A stretch of DNA of 39,942 bases from Planctomycetaceae bacterium (GCA_018658605.1 JABHUV010000083.1:1-39942), one strand, 5' to 3'. Numbered from the stretch's first letter, positions 19,322 to 28,131 are shown. The notes: generated from the letters alone by a model not told the origin. A program made the numbers and translations.

Positions 19322-20881
19322 ATGGCGATAACGACCCGAAAATTTCTCGACATATTGCGTCGCAGTAAGTTGATTGACGATGCGCCCCTCAAGAAAGCGT
19401 TGCGGCTTTGTGTCAAGGAAAATGGCGGAGCATTACCCAATGATGCGAAACAGCTGGCAGATTTTTTGATTGACCAGAATGTAATTACGAATTGGCAATC
19501 GAAAAAGCTACTCGACAAAAAATACAAAGGTTTCTTTCTTGGTAAATATAAACTGTTAGGGCATATCGGTGTTGGCGGAATGAGCACTGTCTATCTAGCA
19601 GAGCATACGCTGATGAAACGATTGCGTGCCATCAAAGTATTGCCACGAGATCGCATAGATGATTCTTCCTATCTTGAGCGGTTTTATCGGGAAGCTCAAG
19701 CGACAGCGGCGTTAGACCATCCGAATATTGTCAGAGCGTACGATATTGATAGTGCCAGCGAGACTCATTATTTAGTGATGGAATACGTTGCAGGAAAAGA
19801 TCTGATGACGATCGTTAAAGACGATGGCCCGACAGGATTCATTGAAACCGCACAATATATTTTACAAGCAGCTCGAGGCCTAGACCACGCACATACAGTT
19901 GGGATGATTCATCGCGACGTCAAACCGGCTAATCTGTTGGTTGAAGAAAATGGACAGTTGAAGATTCTCGACATGGGTCTCGCACTCATGAATGACGATG
20001 ATTCTGAACTCGCGGGCTTAACGGACAAGCACAACGAAAAAGTGTTAGGTACTGCAGATTACCTTGCTCCTGAGCAAGCGCTCAATAGTCACAACATTGA
20101 CTTACGAGCAGACATTTATGGATTGGGCTGCACGATGTATTACGCATTGACTGGGCATCCTCCATTTCCTAAGGGAACATTGGCTCAGAGGATAGCACTG
20201 CATCAATCGAAAATGCCTCCGGCGATAAGCGTGGATCGACCTGATTGTCCTGACGCATTAGCCGCAATTTGTTTTAAAATGTTACAAAAAGAAGTCGATA
20301 ACCGGTATCAGAATTGTTTGGAGATATCTGTCGCGTTGGAAACTTGGTTGCAAACTCAGGGTATTGATGCTACGAAAAATGTAGCCGATCCAATTCACCT
20401 GCCGCCACGCCAAGACGCAAACCAATCCACCGATACGATTGTGGAAGCGATGCATGCGGCCGTTGCTGTGGCTAATCATGTTGCCGTTGGTGGTAGTACT
20501 TCATCGGTTCAGTTGATTTCCGGCAGCGGTTCGGCACTGAGCGATAGTCAATTTATGGGCGCTCCCGGTAGCAGTATTAGTACAGGGAACAGCCGTATAG
20601 AGCTTGGTGCTGAGGGTGGGCGACAATCATTACAAAGCACCACTCATGGACTGTTAGATGGTACCACCACTTCGACTATCCTGCAGCGAATGCCGCTTTG
20701 GGGCTGGATTATGATTACGTTAAGCATCGTTTGTGTACTCGTGGGAATATTGACAGTGGTATATTTGGCTGTAATGGATCCCTCGACCAAACAAACCACT
20801 CAAAAGCAGACTAACGGCTTTGTTAATTTGGAGGCCTTTCCGCAATCAGTCAGAGCCTATAATAATAACAGCTGTATGTAA
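19322..20881 (+). CDS. Transmembrane Ser/Thr protein kinase (Hanks type)
   Basis: A 519-residue kinase. Residues 1-68 form a small helical domain (ending with N-x-I-T-N-W-Q-x-x-x-L-L) shared with the pseudokinase at 34204-37218. Kinase domain about 76-350: glycine loop GHIGVGGMSTV, ATP-binding Lys105 (AIKVL), catalytic Asp199 in HRDVKPANLL, and a DMG motif at 217-219 in place of DFG, followed by GTADYLAPEQA and DIYGLGCTMYYALTG. A linker and one membrane helix at 460-485 follow, leaving a short 34-residue extracytoplasmic tail. All catalytic residues are present, so it is probably active. It is followed by the double cytochrome c motif gene (gap 87 nt). Input signal unknown. Confidence 0.9.
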   Translation: MAITTRKFLDILRRSKLIDDAPLKKALRLCVKENGGALPNDAKQLADFLIDQNVITNWQSKKLLDKKYKGFFLGKYKLLGHIGVGGMSTVYLAEHTLMKRLRAIKVLPRDRIDDSSYLERFYREAQATAALDHPNIVRAYDIDSASETHYLVMEYVAGKDLMTIVKDDGPTGFIETAQYILQAARGLDHAHTVGMIHRDVKPANLLVEENGQLKILDMGLALMNDDDSELAGLTDKHNEKVLGTADYLAPEQALNSHNIDLRADIYGLGCTMYYALTGHPPFPKGTLAQRIALHQSKMPPAISVDRPDCPDALAAICFKMLQKEVDNRYQNCLEISVALETWLQTQGIDATKNVADPIHLPPRQDANQSTDTIVEAMHAAVAVANHVAVGGSTSSVQLISGSGSALSDSQFMGAPGSSISTGNSRIELGAEGGRQSLQSTTHGLLDGTTTSTILQRMPLWGWIMITLSIVCVLVGILTVVYLAVMDPSTKQTTQKQTNGFVNLEAFPQSVRAYNNNSCM

Positions 20882-20968
20882 TAAATCTAACAACATTGAT
20901 TATATTGCTCATTAGGTAAACAAAAATTCGACAATCACCAACTAGGAAATAATTTACAGGATTCCAAC

Positions 20969-22846
20969 ATGATTCAATTAACTCAAAAATATCTTTTGAT
21001 GCTGCTTGCCGTTGCCGCGTTTTGTAATGCAGCAAGTACAGCAGTAATAGCTCAAGTCACCCCGCAGCAACGCAAAATTGAATTGGAACTACGGACGGCT
21101 GTAAAAAAAGCGGGCAATCTATTTGGACAAGGTAAGTTTGATGAATCGGCTGATGTCGTTATTGAGGTTCAGAAAAAATTTGATGAAGCGATGAAGAAAC
21201 CTACTGAGCAGACGTTGTTTCTGTTTTCCAAAGTTTTTAATTCATTGAAAAAAGCGCATGCCCTGTTGGAACTCGAAGGTGTCAGTCTACCGGAACTTAA
21301 AGAACCGATGATTGCGAAGCCTCTGCCGATGCCAGCTAAGGGAGCGTTAACCAAAGTGCCCGACGGTAAAATTAGTTTTGTGAACCATGTTGTGCCAATC
21401 TTAATGGCCAAATGTGGGAATTGTCATATCCGCAATGCGCGGGGAATGTTTAGTATGGCGGATTTTGAAACTCTGATGAAAGGGCCGGATGCTGGCGTCG
21501 TTATTTTTCCGAAAGATGCAATCGGTAGCAGAATCATTGAGGTCATCGAAGAAGGGGATATGCCGCGTGGTGGGTTGTCTGTCACTGCGATTGAGTTGGA
21601 CGTGTTGAAAAAGTGGATAACCGACGGCGCTGAGTTTGATGGCGATGACAAGAAGAAAAACCTAGCTGAATTGAATCCAGATGCGAGTGTTGGCGATTTG
21701 CCAGTTGTTAAACCAGAGTTCGCAAAAGGGAATGAGACGGTAAGTTTTAAAAATGATATAGCACCATTGCTGCTAGCACATTGTGCGAGTTGTCATGGAC
21801 TTGGCGATCGTCCAAGTGGTCGCTTTAATCTCACAACGTTTGCGGGAATGTTGCGAGGTGGTGAAAATGGGCCACCGGTATTGCCGGGCAATCCGGCCGA
21901 GAGTTATCTCATCAAGAAGCTCTTAGGCACTGGTGGAGGTCAACGGATGCCGGCCAACGGTGATCCATTTGATGATGCGCAAATGGAGTTGATTTCAAAA
22001 TGGATTACCGAAGGTGCGACCTTTGATGGTTTGTCGTTTGACCAAAGTTTAGGCCGAGTTGTGGCGATCGCTCGTACCGAAAAGTACACGCATGAGGAAT
22101 TGGCGGCAGAGCGAGTGGGAATTGCGCAAAATAACTGGAAACTGAGTATGTCGGGAATTAATAGCCAATCCGCTGAAACCGATAATTTCTATATCATTGG
22201 ATCGTTGACTGAATCGCAATTAAAGAAGTTTGGTGAACAGGCGGAAGCGGTGATGGGAAAGGTGCAAGTTGCTCTGAAGGTTTCCAAAAGTACGCCATTG
22301 ATCAAGGGTCGTATTTCTTTGTTTTTTTTCACCCAACGCTATGATTACAGCGAATTTGGTCAGATGGTCGAGAAGCGACCGTTGCCCAGGGAATGGCGGG
22401 GACATTTTCGCTATGATACTGTTGATGCCTACGGAGCATTAGTGGTTCCACGAGGCGAAGATGTTATCGATGGCATCGTGGCTGAACAAATTGCTGGGAT
22501 TTATGCGCAGTCGCTCGGGAATGTGCCACGCTGGTTTTCCACCGGCATGGCACGGGTGATCGCGGCTCGTGTAGTTAAAGCGGATACTCGCATTCAAGAT
22601 TGGAAGAAAAACATCGCGTCCGCTGCGGCGAAGATGGCGAAACCTGATGACTTCATCACCGGTAAATTAGGCGGCGAAGATGCGTCGCTTATTGCCTATA
22701 GCTACGTTGATTTTCTCATGAAGAATCCGCAACGGTTTAACGTTTTAACAAAGGCATTGCAAAATGGCGCTAAGTTTGATGCGGCATTTGCAGCGACTTT
22801 TGGTGATACGCCAAATAAAGTGGCAGATATTTGGTGGAAAGGCTAA
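20969..22846 (+). CDS. Secreted protein with two cytochrome c CxxCH motifs and an inactive peptidase-like C-terminus
   Basis: A 625-residue exported protein. Residues 1-28 are a signal peptide ending near VIAQ. After a helical segment, two planctomycete-type cytochrome c repeats follow: CGNCH (149-153) with a later GDMPRGG, and CASCH (272-276) with a later RMPANGDP; the Met residues may be distal haem ligands. Each repeat has an F-x-N-x-V/I-x-P-x-L-x-A-x-C lead-in as in the PSC1-type domains. The C-terminal 250 residues resemble the DUF1570/gluzincin pattern (VPRWFSTGMARVIAAR is like P-x-W-L-x-E-G-x-A), but no HExxH is present. A ribosome binding site AGGA lies 8 nt upstream. Role: probably electron transfer or haem-dependent binding in the periplasm. 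Confidence 0.72.
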   Translation: MIQLTQKYLLMLLAVAAFCNAASTAVIAQVTPQQRKIELELRTAVKKAGNLFGQGKFDESADVVIEVQKKFDEAMKKPTEQTLFLFSKVFNSLKKAHALLELEGVSLPELKEPMIAKPLPMPAKGALTKVPDGKISFVNHVVPILMAKCGNCHIRNARGMFSMADFETLMKGPDAGVVIFPKDAIGSRIIEVIEEGDMPRGGLSVTAIELDVLKKWITDGAEFDGDDKKKNLAELNPDASVGDLPVVKPEFAKGNETVSFKNDIAPLLLAHCASCHGLGDRPSGRFNLTTFAGMLRGGENGPPVLPGNPAESYLIKKLLGTGGGQRMPANGDPFDDAQMELISKWITEGATFDGLSFDQSLGRVVAIARTEKYTHEELAAERVGIAQNNWKLSMSGINSQSAETDNFYIIGSLTESQLKKFGEQAEAVMGKVQVALKVSKSTPLIKGRISLFFFTQRYDYSEFGQMVEKRPLPREWRGHFRYDTVDAYGALVVPRGEDVIDGIVAEQIAGIYAQSLGNVPRWFSTGMARVIAARVVKADTRIQDWKKNIASAAAKMAKPDDFITGKLGGEDASLIAYSYVDFLMKNPQRFNVLTKALQNGAKFDAAFAATFGDTPNKVADIWWKG

Positions 22847-22933
22847 ATGACTCGCCACTAGATTTGGTTGAAGTTAAGAATCATCGGCTAACATTCCTGT
22901 CAACCATTAGGCGCCTGAGTTCATTGTGAGATC

Positions 22934-23980
22934 ATGTTTATTCTAGAAGTTGATACGGTTGGGCAATATTTAGTTGACCAAGATATTATTGCGAGTGTGA
23001 GTGACGTGCAGGTTCGACAGTTACTCGGCGGGGTCTCCAATCGTGTGTTGTTAGTAGTGTTTTCTGGCGATCGAAAGCCTTGGGTCTTGAAGCAGGCGAG
23101 GGAACAACTGGCCGTCGAACAGCCATGGTTTTGTAGTGTAACGCGCGTGCTGCGTGAAATGGATGTGTTGCAAATCAGTAATCGGATGTTGGCTGGTAAA
23201 ACGAATGTGTTACCATGTCAAAGCGTTGTACCAGAAATCCTTTTTGAAGATCGCGAGAATTATGTTTATGCAATGACTGCGATGCAAGGCAATGCTAGAG
23301 AATGGAAACAGGATTTACTTGCTGGGGAACTCGACGCCGAAATATTTAAGAGTGTTGGTTGGTTACTCGGGATAATGCACGGCGGTTCGTGGGAAGATTC
23401 GGAAATAGCCGAACAAGTTGGCGACCAAGTGTTTTTCGAGGAATTACGAGTCGATCCATATTATCGCCAAATTGCTCGAGTCCACCCTGCTCTGCAACCT
23501 GCGATTGACAGTCTGGTGTCCGATCTGTCAGATCATCGGCGTTGCTTAGTGCACGGCGATTTTAGCCCAAAGAATATGTTGGTCGAAGATGCCGATGTTA
23601 CACGATTGATGTTGTTGGATTTCGAAGTAGGTCATTTCGGCGACCCAGCCTTTGATTTGGGATTCTTCCTGACACATATAGTTATTAAGTCAATTCGGGA
23701 TCCGTCTCTGGCGGTGCAATATGCCAAGATGGCACAGGTGTTTATCGCAGAATATCAGCGGGTAATGTTGCCACGAGTTGGCGCTGCAGTGGTAGGGGAA
23801 ATTGAGAGTCGTGGTTGTACAAACCTTGGTGCGTGCTTGGTAGCTAGAGTGGATGGAAAAAGCCCTGTGGAGTATTTGTCAGATTCCGAGCAGCGGGAAA
23901 CTGTGAGGCAACTTGGCAAACGTCTGTTACTTGGCGATGTCCAACGTGTGGAGAATATCTGGGATATAGAGACTGTTTGA
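22934..23980 (+). CDS. APH-fold small-molecule kinase (MtnK / choline-kinase-like)
   Basis: A 348-residue aminoglycoside-phosphotransferase-fold kinase. Motifs: nucleotide loop LLGGVSNRVLLVV, ATP-binding Lys53 in WVLKQAREQLAV, Brenner motif VHGDFSPKNMLV with catalytic Asp209, and LLDFEVGHFGDPAFDL with metal Asp229. The K-Q-A-x-x-x-L-x-V-x-x-x-W stretch recalls methylthioribose kinase, but overall identity to MtnK is not obvious and other mtn genes are absent. It probably phosphorylates a small metabolite. It ends directly before the divergent enolase, whose longest reading frame overlaps its stop codon, so the two are likely translated together. Confidence 0.72.
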   Translation: MFILEVDTVGQYLVDQDIIASVSDVQVRQLLGGVSNRVLLVVFSGDRKPWVLKQAREQLAVEQPWFCSVTRVLREMDVLQISNRMLAGKTNVLPCQSVVPEILFEDRENYVYAMTAMQGNAREWKQDLLAGELDAEIFKSVGWLLGIMHGGSWEDSEIAEQVGDQVFFEELRVDPYYRQIARVHPALQPAIDSLVSDLSDHRRCLVHGDFSPKNMLVEDADVTRLMLLDFEVGHFGDPAFDLGFFLTHIVIKSIRDPSLAVQYAKMAQVFIAEYQRVMLPRVGAAVVGEIESRGCTNLGACLVARVDGKSPVEYLSDSEQRETVRQLGKRLLLGDVQRVENIWDIETV

Positions 23981-24045
23981 GATATATTCTTTTGAATGAT
24001 AAATATTTCATTAGGTTAATGATTTGTGGGAGCGATTGTGTATTT

Positions 24046-25395
24046 ATGGCGAGTTTAATAACGAAAGTGATTGGTCGAGAGGTTCTTGATAGTCGTGGCA
24101 GGCCAACAGTGGAAGCGGAAGTACATACAGCCTCCGGAGTGGTGGGCAGAGCGATTGCTCCTTCCGGTGCTTCTACTGGGGCGGCTGAGGCGTTTGAATT
24201 GCGCGACGGTGATTCGAGCCGTTATGGTGGCCTCGGGGTATTACAGGCGGTCAATAATATTAATGCAGTGATCAGCGCGGCGTTGTCCGGAGTGGATGCC
24301 GCTGATCAAAAATTCGTTGATGGTCTCTTATTGGAGGTAGATGGTACGGAACAAAAAAGTAACCTTGGTGGCAATGCCATAATCGCGGTATCGCAAGCAA
24401 CGGCCCATGCAGGGGCAGCAGCGCGGGGGGTGCCACTTTATCAGCACTTGCACCGCGTTATTGTTGAACAAACGGTCGACCTGGGATTCTCACCAGATCT
24501 GTTTCCGGCTCCACGGATTCCGCTACCGCAGACAAATATGATTTCCGGCGGATTACATGCCGGTGGGAATTTAGATTTTCAAGATGTGCTTATCGCCCCC
24601 GTTGGTGCGACGGATTATGCAACTTGCCTGGAGTGGATCGTGAGAGTTTATAAGTGTTTAGGGCAATTGTTGACATCACGTGGGTATGAGGGATTCTTGG
24701 TTGGCGATGAAGGTGGCTATGGTCCTAAGTTAACGAACAATCGTGATGCGGTGGCAATCGTTGCTCAGGCAATTGAAGAAGCAGGATTAATTCTTGGCGA
24801 ACAAGTCGGAATTACGTTGGATGTAGCCGCCACGCATTTTTACCGTGACGGGATGTATCATCTGCAAACCGAAGGTGGGCGGGTTCTATCGAGCGATGAA
24901 ATGATTGACATGCTTGCAGGTTGGGTAGAAACGTTTCCCATTATTAGTATCGAAGATGGGTTGGCCGAAGAGGATTGGGACGGATGGCAACAATTAAATT
25001 CGCGGCTAGGTACTCGCATTATGGTGGTGGGTGACGACTTGTTTACGACCAATGCGAAGCGGGTCCGCAAGGGGATTGAGTGCGGTGCGGCGAACAGTGT
25101 GTTGGTCAAGGTAAACCAGATTGGGACGATAAGTGAGACGATTGAAACGATGGCTGTGGCGCGGGGGGCTGGGATGAAATTAGTAGTGTCGGCGCGCAGT
25201 GGTGAAACGGAAGACGATACGTTGGCAGACTTTGCCACCGCAGCCGCGGGTGACCAAATCAAAATCGGTTCGATCGTTCGCAGTGAACGCTTGGCTAAAT
25301 ACAATCAGCTCTTACGTTTGGCAGAGAAAGTACCCGGATTTGGGAATGACGGTGGTATTGCCGCGGGGGCGGGTCTCGGTGGCGATCCGTCGTAA
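24046..25395 (+). CDS. Divergent enolase (phosphopyruvate hydratase) family protein
   Basis: A 449-residue enolase-family protein. Seen: GASTG near the N-terminus (41-45), His171 in SGGLHAGGN, Glu222 in VGDEGG, metal ligands Asp259, Glu303 and Asp330, catalytic Lys355, and Lys406 in QIKIGS. Two differences stand out. The loop Q-E-F reads FQD (Asp180 in place of a conserved Glu), and the S-H-R-S-GETED motif reads S-A-R-S-GETED (Ala383 in place of His). It may be a weak enolase or act on a related phosphorylated substrate. ATG 24046 was chosen because the canonical strand starts there; upstream in-frame codons reach back to TTG 23977 in the kinase stop. It is paired with the APH kinase. Confidence 0.8.
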   Translation: MASLITKVIGREVLDSRGRPTVEAEVHTASGVVGRAIAPSGASTGAAEAFELRDGDSSRYGGLGVLQAVNNINAVISAALSGVDAADQKFVDGLLLEVDGTEQKSNLGGNAIIAVSQATAHAGAAARGVPLYQHLHRVIVEQTVDLGFSPDLFPAPRIPLPQTNMISGGLHAGGNLDFQDVLIAPVGATDYATCLEWIVRVYKCLGQLLTSRGYEGFLVGDEGGYGPKLTNNRDAVAIVAQAIEEAGLILGEQVGITLDVAATHFYRDGMYHLQTEGGRVLSSDEMIDMLAGWVETFPIISIEDGLAEEDWDGWQQLNSRLGTRIMVVGDDLFTTNAKRVRKGIECGAANSVLVKVNQIGTISETIETMAVARGAGMKLVVSARSGETEDDTLADFATAAAGDQIKIGSIVRSERLAKYNQLLRLAEKVPGFGNDGGIAAGAGLGGDPS

Positions 25396-25414
25396 TTAAC
25401 ACGCTGTATCTGCT

Positions 25415-26530
25415 TTACATTTGCTTGCCGATGGCGTTGGCAATGATGCGGCAGCGGCCCATAGTGTCTTCGAATTGCTCTGGTGTTAAGGATTGATAAC
25501 CGTCGCTCATTGCTTCTTCGGGATGAGGGTGCATTTCAACGATCAGCGCATCCGCTCCGATGGCTACTGCGGCGACGGCCATATCGGGCACCAAGTATGC
25601 ATGCCCCGTGCCGTGACTGGGATCTATCACGATTGGTAAATGCGTCTTGTCTTTGAGGTAGGTTACTGAGGCCAGCGGTAGTGTAAAGCGAGTGTGTGAT
25701 TCAAACGTGCGAATTCCTCGTTCACACAACATCACTCGTGCGTTACCTTCGTTCATGATGTATTCCGCAGCTAACAGGAACTCATCCATGGTCGCTGACG
25801 CTCCACGTTTAAGCATGATGGCACATTCGGTATTGCCAACTGCTTCTAGCAAACGATAGTTTTGCATATTGCGTGCACCAATCTGTAAAACGTCTGCATA
25901 GGAGGCAACCAAATCTATATCTTCAGTCGCCAAAACTTCCGTCACGACGGCTAGCCCTGTTTCCTCTCGAGCATTCGCTAATATTTTTAGCCCTTCTTCT
26001 TTCATGCCCTGAAAACTGTAGGGGCTTGTACGAGGTTTAAACGCTCCGCCGCGTAAGCCCGTTCCGCCAGCTGCCTTCACAGCCCGAGCCGCTTCCATCA
26101 ACTGCTCTTCAGATTCAACACTACAGGGGCCACCGATCATACCAATGGTGTTACCACCTACAACGAGGCTGCCCGCTGTAATGATAGTCGGTTCCAGTTT
26201 AACTTCTTTACTGGCAACCTTGTATGGTGCGAGAATTGGTAGAATTTCAGCCACACCTGCTCCCGCTGCTAGCGACTCTTTGGTGGTTTCTCGTTTTTCA
26301 CCGACGGCGGCAATCACGGTCCGTTCGGTTCCCTCGATAATATGAGATTTCAACCCTAGAGATTCAACTCGTTGAGCCATTGCGGAGATTTCTTCGGACG
26401 TAGCGCTACTTTTCATTACAACAATCATGCCTTCTACACTTCCCTTGTTAAGGTACTTCGTTACGGGTTTATGCACTCTGACGACCGGAGTTTTAAATTC
26501 TGCCTCAGGCAGTACTTCTGATATAGTCAT
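25415..26530 (-). CDS. aroF: 3-deoxy-7-phosphoheptulonate synthase (DAHP synthase, type I-beta)
   Basis: First enzyme of the shikimate pathway, condensing PEP and erythrose-4-phosphate. It has 371 residues. The N-terminal part, from [14 protein letters not shown], is the ferredoxin-like/ACT-like domain of the B. subtilis and Thermotoga branch. The barrel has [51 protein letters not shown] and [13 protein letters not shown], covering the metal and substrate ligands. ATG 26530 has AAGGAA 11 nt upstream; the alternative ATG 26428, 34 codons later, is the more usual family start. The 5' leader carries an aromatic-rich leader peptide and a terminator (see separate entries), so expression is likely controlled by attenuation. 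Confidence 0.95.
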   Translation of the reverse strand: MTISEVLPEAEFKTPVVRVHKPVTKYLNKGSVEGMIVVMKSSATSEEISAMAQRVESLGLKSHIIEGTERTVIAAVGEKRETTKESLAAGAGVAEILPILAPYKVASKEVKLEPTIITAGSLVVGGNTIGMIGGPCSVESEEQLMEAARAVKAAGGTGLRGGAFKPRTSPYSFQGMKEEGLKILANAREETGLAVVTEVLATEDIDLVASYADVLQIGARNMQNYRLLEAVGNTECAIMLKRGASATMDEFLLAAEYIMNEGNARVMLCERGIRTFESHTRFTLPLASVTYLKDKTHLPIVIDPSHGTGHAYLVPDMAVAAVAIGADALIVEMHPHPEEAMSDGYQSLTPEQFEDTMGRCRIIANAIGKQM

Positions 26531-26563
26531 GAGATACCAAATTCCTTGTTTTATAAGTAGACG

Positions 26564-26598
26564 AAAAAAGCCCCGATGACTATTTTCATCGGGGCTTT
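26564..26598 (-). terminator. Intrinsic terminator in the aroF leader (attenuator segments 3:4)
   Basis: A perfect 13-bp stem: AAAGCCCCGATGA on the minus strand (26598-26586) pairs with TCATCGGGGCTTT (26579-26567) around a 6-nt loop, directly followed by a run of T (26569-26564 on the minus strand). It is a strong intrinsic terminator oriented toward aroF, with only 33 nt between its U-tract and the aroF ATG. A terminator here would stop all aroF transcripts from upstream, so it makes sense only if it is conditional. Termination of the DUF1501 unit is a less likely use, since that gene ends 282 nt earlier. Confidence 0.9.
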
Positions 26599-26684
26599 AG
26601 GATGTTTTTTTGTTTTTCTGTTAACGATTTGTTAACTTGCAGAATAAACTACGCATTCCTATTAACCCCGCGTTGCCACGGGTA
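26586..26684 (-). promoter_or_regulatory. Transcription attenuator upstream of aroF: pause and antiterminator pairings
   Basis: Three exclusive structures can be drawn on the minus strand. Segment 1 (TACCCG, 26684-26679, the Tyr-Pro codons plus part of Trp) pairs with segment 2 (CGGGGTTA within 26670-26658). Segment 2, CGGGGTTAATAGG, pairs instead with segment 3, CCTAAAGCCCCG (26601-26590): CGGGG with CCCCG, TT with AA, AGG with CCT. Segment 3 is the 5' arm of the terminator (26598-26586). A ribosome stalled on the Phe/Tyr/Trp codons covers segment 1, frees segment 2 for segment 3, and prevents the terminator. A ribosome reaching the stop codon covers segment 2 and lets the terminator form. 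This is the classic trp/pheA logic. The pairings were drawn by eye. Confidence 0.8.
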
Positions 26685-26723
26685 ACTAAAAAAGAAAGCG
26701 AAATTTGCAGTACAGTTGATCAT
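26649..26723 (-). CDS. Aromatic-amino-acid-rich leader peptide of aroF (24 residues)
   Basis: A short ORF, ATG 26723 to TAG 26649. It begins MINCTAN, then F-A-F-F-F-S-Y-P-W, then QRGVNRNA. Four Phe, one Tyr and one Trp fall within nine residues, just before the pairing segments of the attenuator, much like the E. coli pheA leader (FFFAFFF). The enzyme gene behind it makes the common precursor of exactly these amino acids. No Shine-Dalgarno sequence is visible before ATG, which is not rare in this window. Its role would be to report charging of tRNA-Phe, Tyr and Trp, not to make a functional peptide. Confidence 0.82.
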   Translation of the reverse strand: MINCTANFAFFFSYPWQRGVNRNA

Positions 26724-26765
26724 TTTTATGAGTTAAAGATATCGTTGTTTTTGGTGAATGGCTCG

Positions 26766-26788
26766 ATTATACACTCGGCGGTATTATA
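26766..26788 (-). promoter_or_regulatory. Candidate -10 boxes for the aroF leader transcript
   Basis: Two exact TATAAT hexamers on the minus strand, at 26771-26766 and 26788-26783, lie 40-60 nt upstream of the leader peptide ATG, a suitable place for a promoter driving the attenuator. No good TTGACA -35 match is found at the normal distance, so this is tentative. Confidence 0.35.
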
Positions 26789-26880
26789 GGCATAGCATCG
26801 GTCGGGACTACCATCATTAATTAAAATCTTTCATTCTTTTTTCACAAGACGTTCAAACGGCTCAATTTACGGAGAATCTG

Positions 26881-28131
26881 CTAGAACACGCCATCGATGA
26901 TTTCGCCATCTTCGACGATCCGAATTGGCCGACCAATACGACTTATGTTCTCGTGGAAAGAATCGATACCCAGTGCATCATAGATAGTTGTTAATAGGTC
27001 GTTTACGGAAACAGGTTGATCCGTAATGTTAGTTCCGGAGTCATCGGTGGCACCGATGACCTGACCACCTTGAACTCCAGCGCCTGCTAAAGCGACATTA
27101 AATGCTCGCGGGTAATGATCCCGCCCTGCTCGGCTATTAATTCGAGGTGTACGGCCAAATTCTCCCATCCAAATTACGAGCGTCGTATCGAGAAGTCCCC
27201 TTTGCTTTAAGTCCGCGAGCAATTGTGCGTAGGGTTTATCAATTTCTTGGCACAAGGTATTGGTTCGCGAGGCATTGTCAAAATGCGTGTCCCAATTTGA
27301 AGAGGTGACTTCGATAAATGTTACGCCCGCTTCGACCAAGCGGCGCGCCATCAAACAGCCGGCGGCAAAGTTGCCGTCCCCATAGGCAGAACGTACGTCA
27401 CTGCGTTCTTGAGTAATATCAAAGGTTTTCATCTGAGGGCTCAGTACAAGTCGAGATGCTTTTCCATAGAGATTGCGGTTGGTCTTAACAAATTGCTTAG
27501 AGCCTTCCGTAGATCCGTCGTTTTCAAGATTCTCTAATAGCCCTAGCCGGCGAATATAGCGATCTCTGGATGTCGACAACTCAGTGTTGGCTGGCATTTG
27601 GTCTGCAGAGTTGAGAATAAATGGATCGTACTCCACTCCTAGGAGACCGGCAGAGAAAACACCGCGACTGCGGCCAATATGCACGAAGGAAGGGAGTTCG
27701 GATTCTTGATCTCCAACGTGTTGTGCCACATGAGCGCCAATCGTGGGGTGCTTAATGCTGGCAGTCGGTAGGTAGCCGGTGTGGGAAACGTAAGATGCCC
27801 GTGGATGGCTACCTTCGGGGCCATGCACTGAGCGGATCAAGCAGAGGTCTTTCATTGCCGCAGCGGTGGCTGGTAATTGCGAGCTGATTTGAATCCCCGA
27901 AACTGCAGTACTCGTAACCGTAGTTTCACCACCATTGGCATGGTCTGGTTTTGGACTGAACGTTTCAAATTGACTGGGTCCGCCGCCCATCCACAGCAAG
28001 ATACATGCTTTGGCATTAGTGCGCATGGCGGCTGCATTGGCAATGATAGGTGATTTCCAGGCAGCGACGGATGTCAGCGCTGTAGTGGATGTTTGCAGCC
28101 AAGAGCGGCGGTTGATTTGATTGATCGTCAT
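26881..28131 (-). CDS. DUF1501 family protein (secreted, PSD1 partner)
   Basis: A 416-residue protein of the DUF1501 family, related to the sulfatase/alkaline phosphatase fold and abundant in planctomycetes. The N-terminus (NRRSWLQTSTTALTSVAAW) resembles a twin-arginine or related export signal. Family blocks: CILLWMGGGPSQFETFSPKP, SHPRASYVSHTGYLP, a FIEVTSSNWDTHFDN motif, VIWMGEFGRTPRIN, GRDHYPRAFNVALAGAGVQGG. ATG 28131 has GAGGT 8 nt upstream, better than the longer start at 28173. It follows the DUF1549/DUF1553 gene by 72 nt, the usual partner order. The exact biochemical role of these pairs is not settled; sulfated-polysaccharide use has been suggested by context. Confidence 0.9.
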   Translation of the reverse strand: MTINQINRRSWLQTSTTALTSVAAWKSPIIANAAAMRTNAKACILLWMGGGPSQFETFSPKPDHANGGETTVTSTAVSGIQISSQLPATAAAMKDLCLIRSVHGPEGSHPRASYVSHTGYLPTASIKHPTIGAHVAQHVGDQESELPSFVHIGRSRGVFSAGLLGVEYDPFILNSADQMPANTELSTSRDRYIRRLGLLENLENDGSTEGSKQFVKTNRNLYGKASRLVLSPQMKTFDITQERSDVRSAYGDGNFAAGCLMARRLVEAGVTFIEVTSSNWDTHFDNASRTNTLCQEIDKPYAQLLADLKQRGLLDTTLVIWMGEFGRTPRINSRAGRDHYPRAFNVALAGAGVQGGQVIGATDDSGTNITDQPVSVNDLLTTIYDALGIDSFHENISRIGRPIRIVEDGEIIDGVF

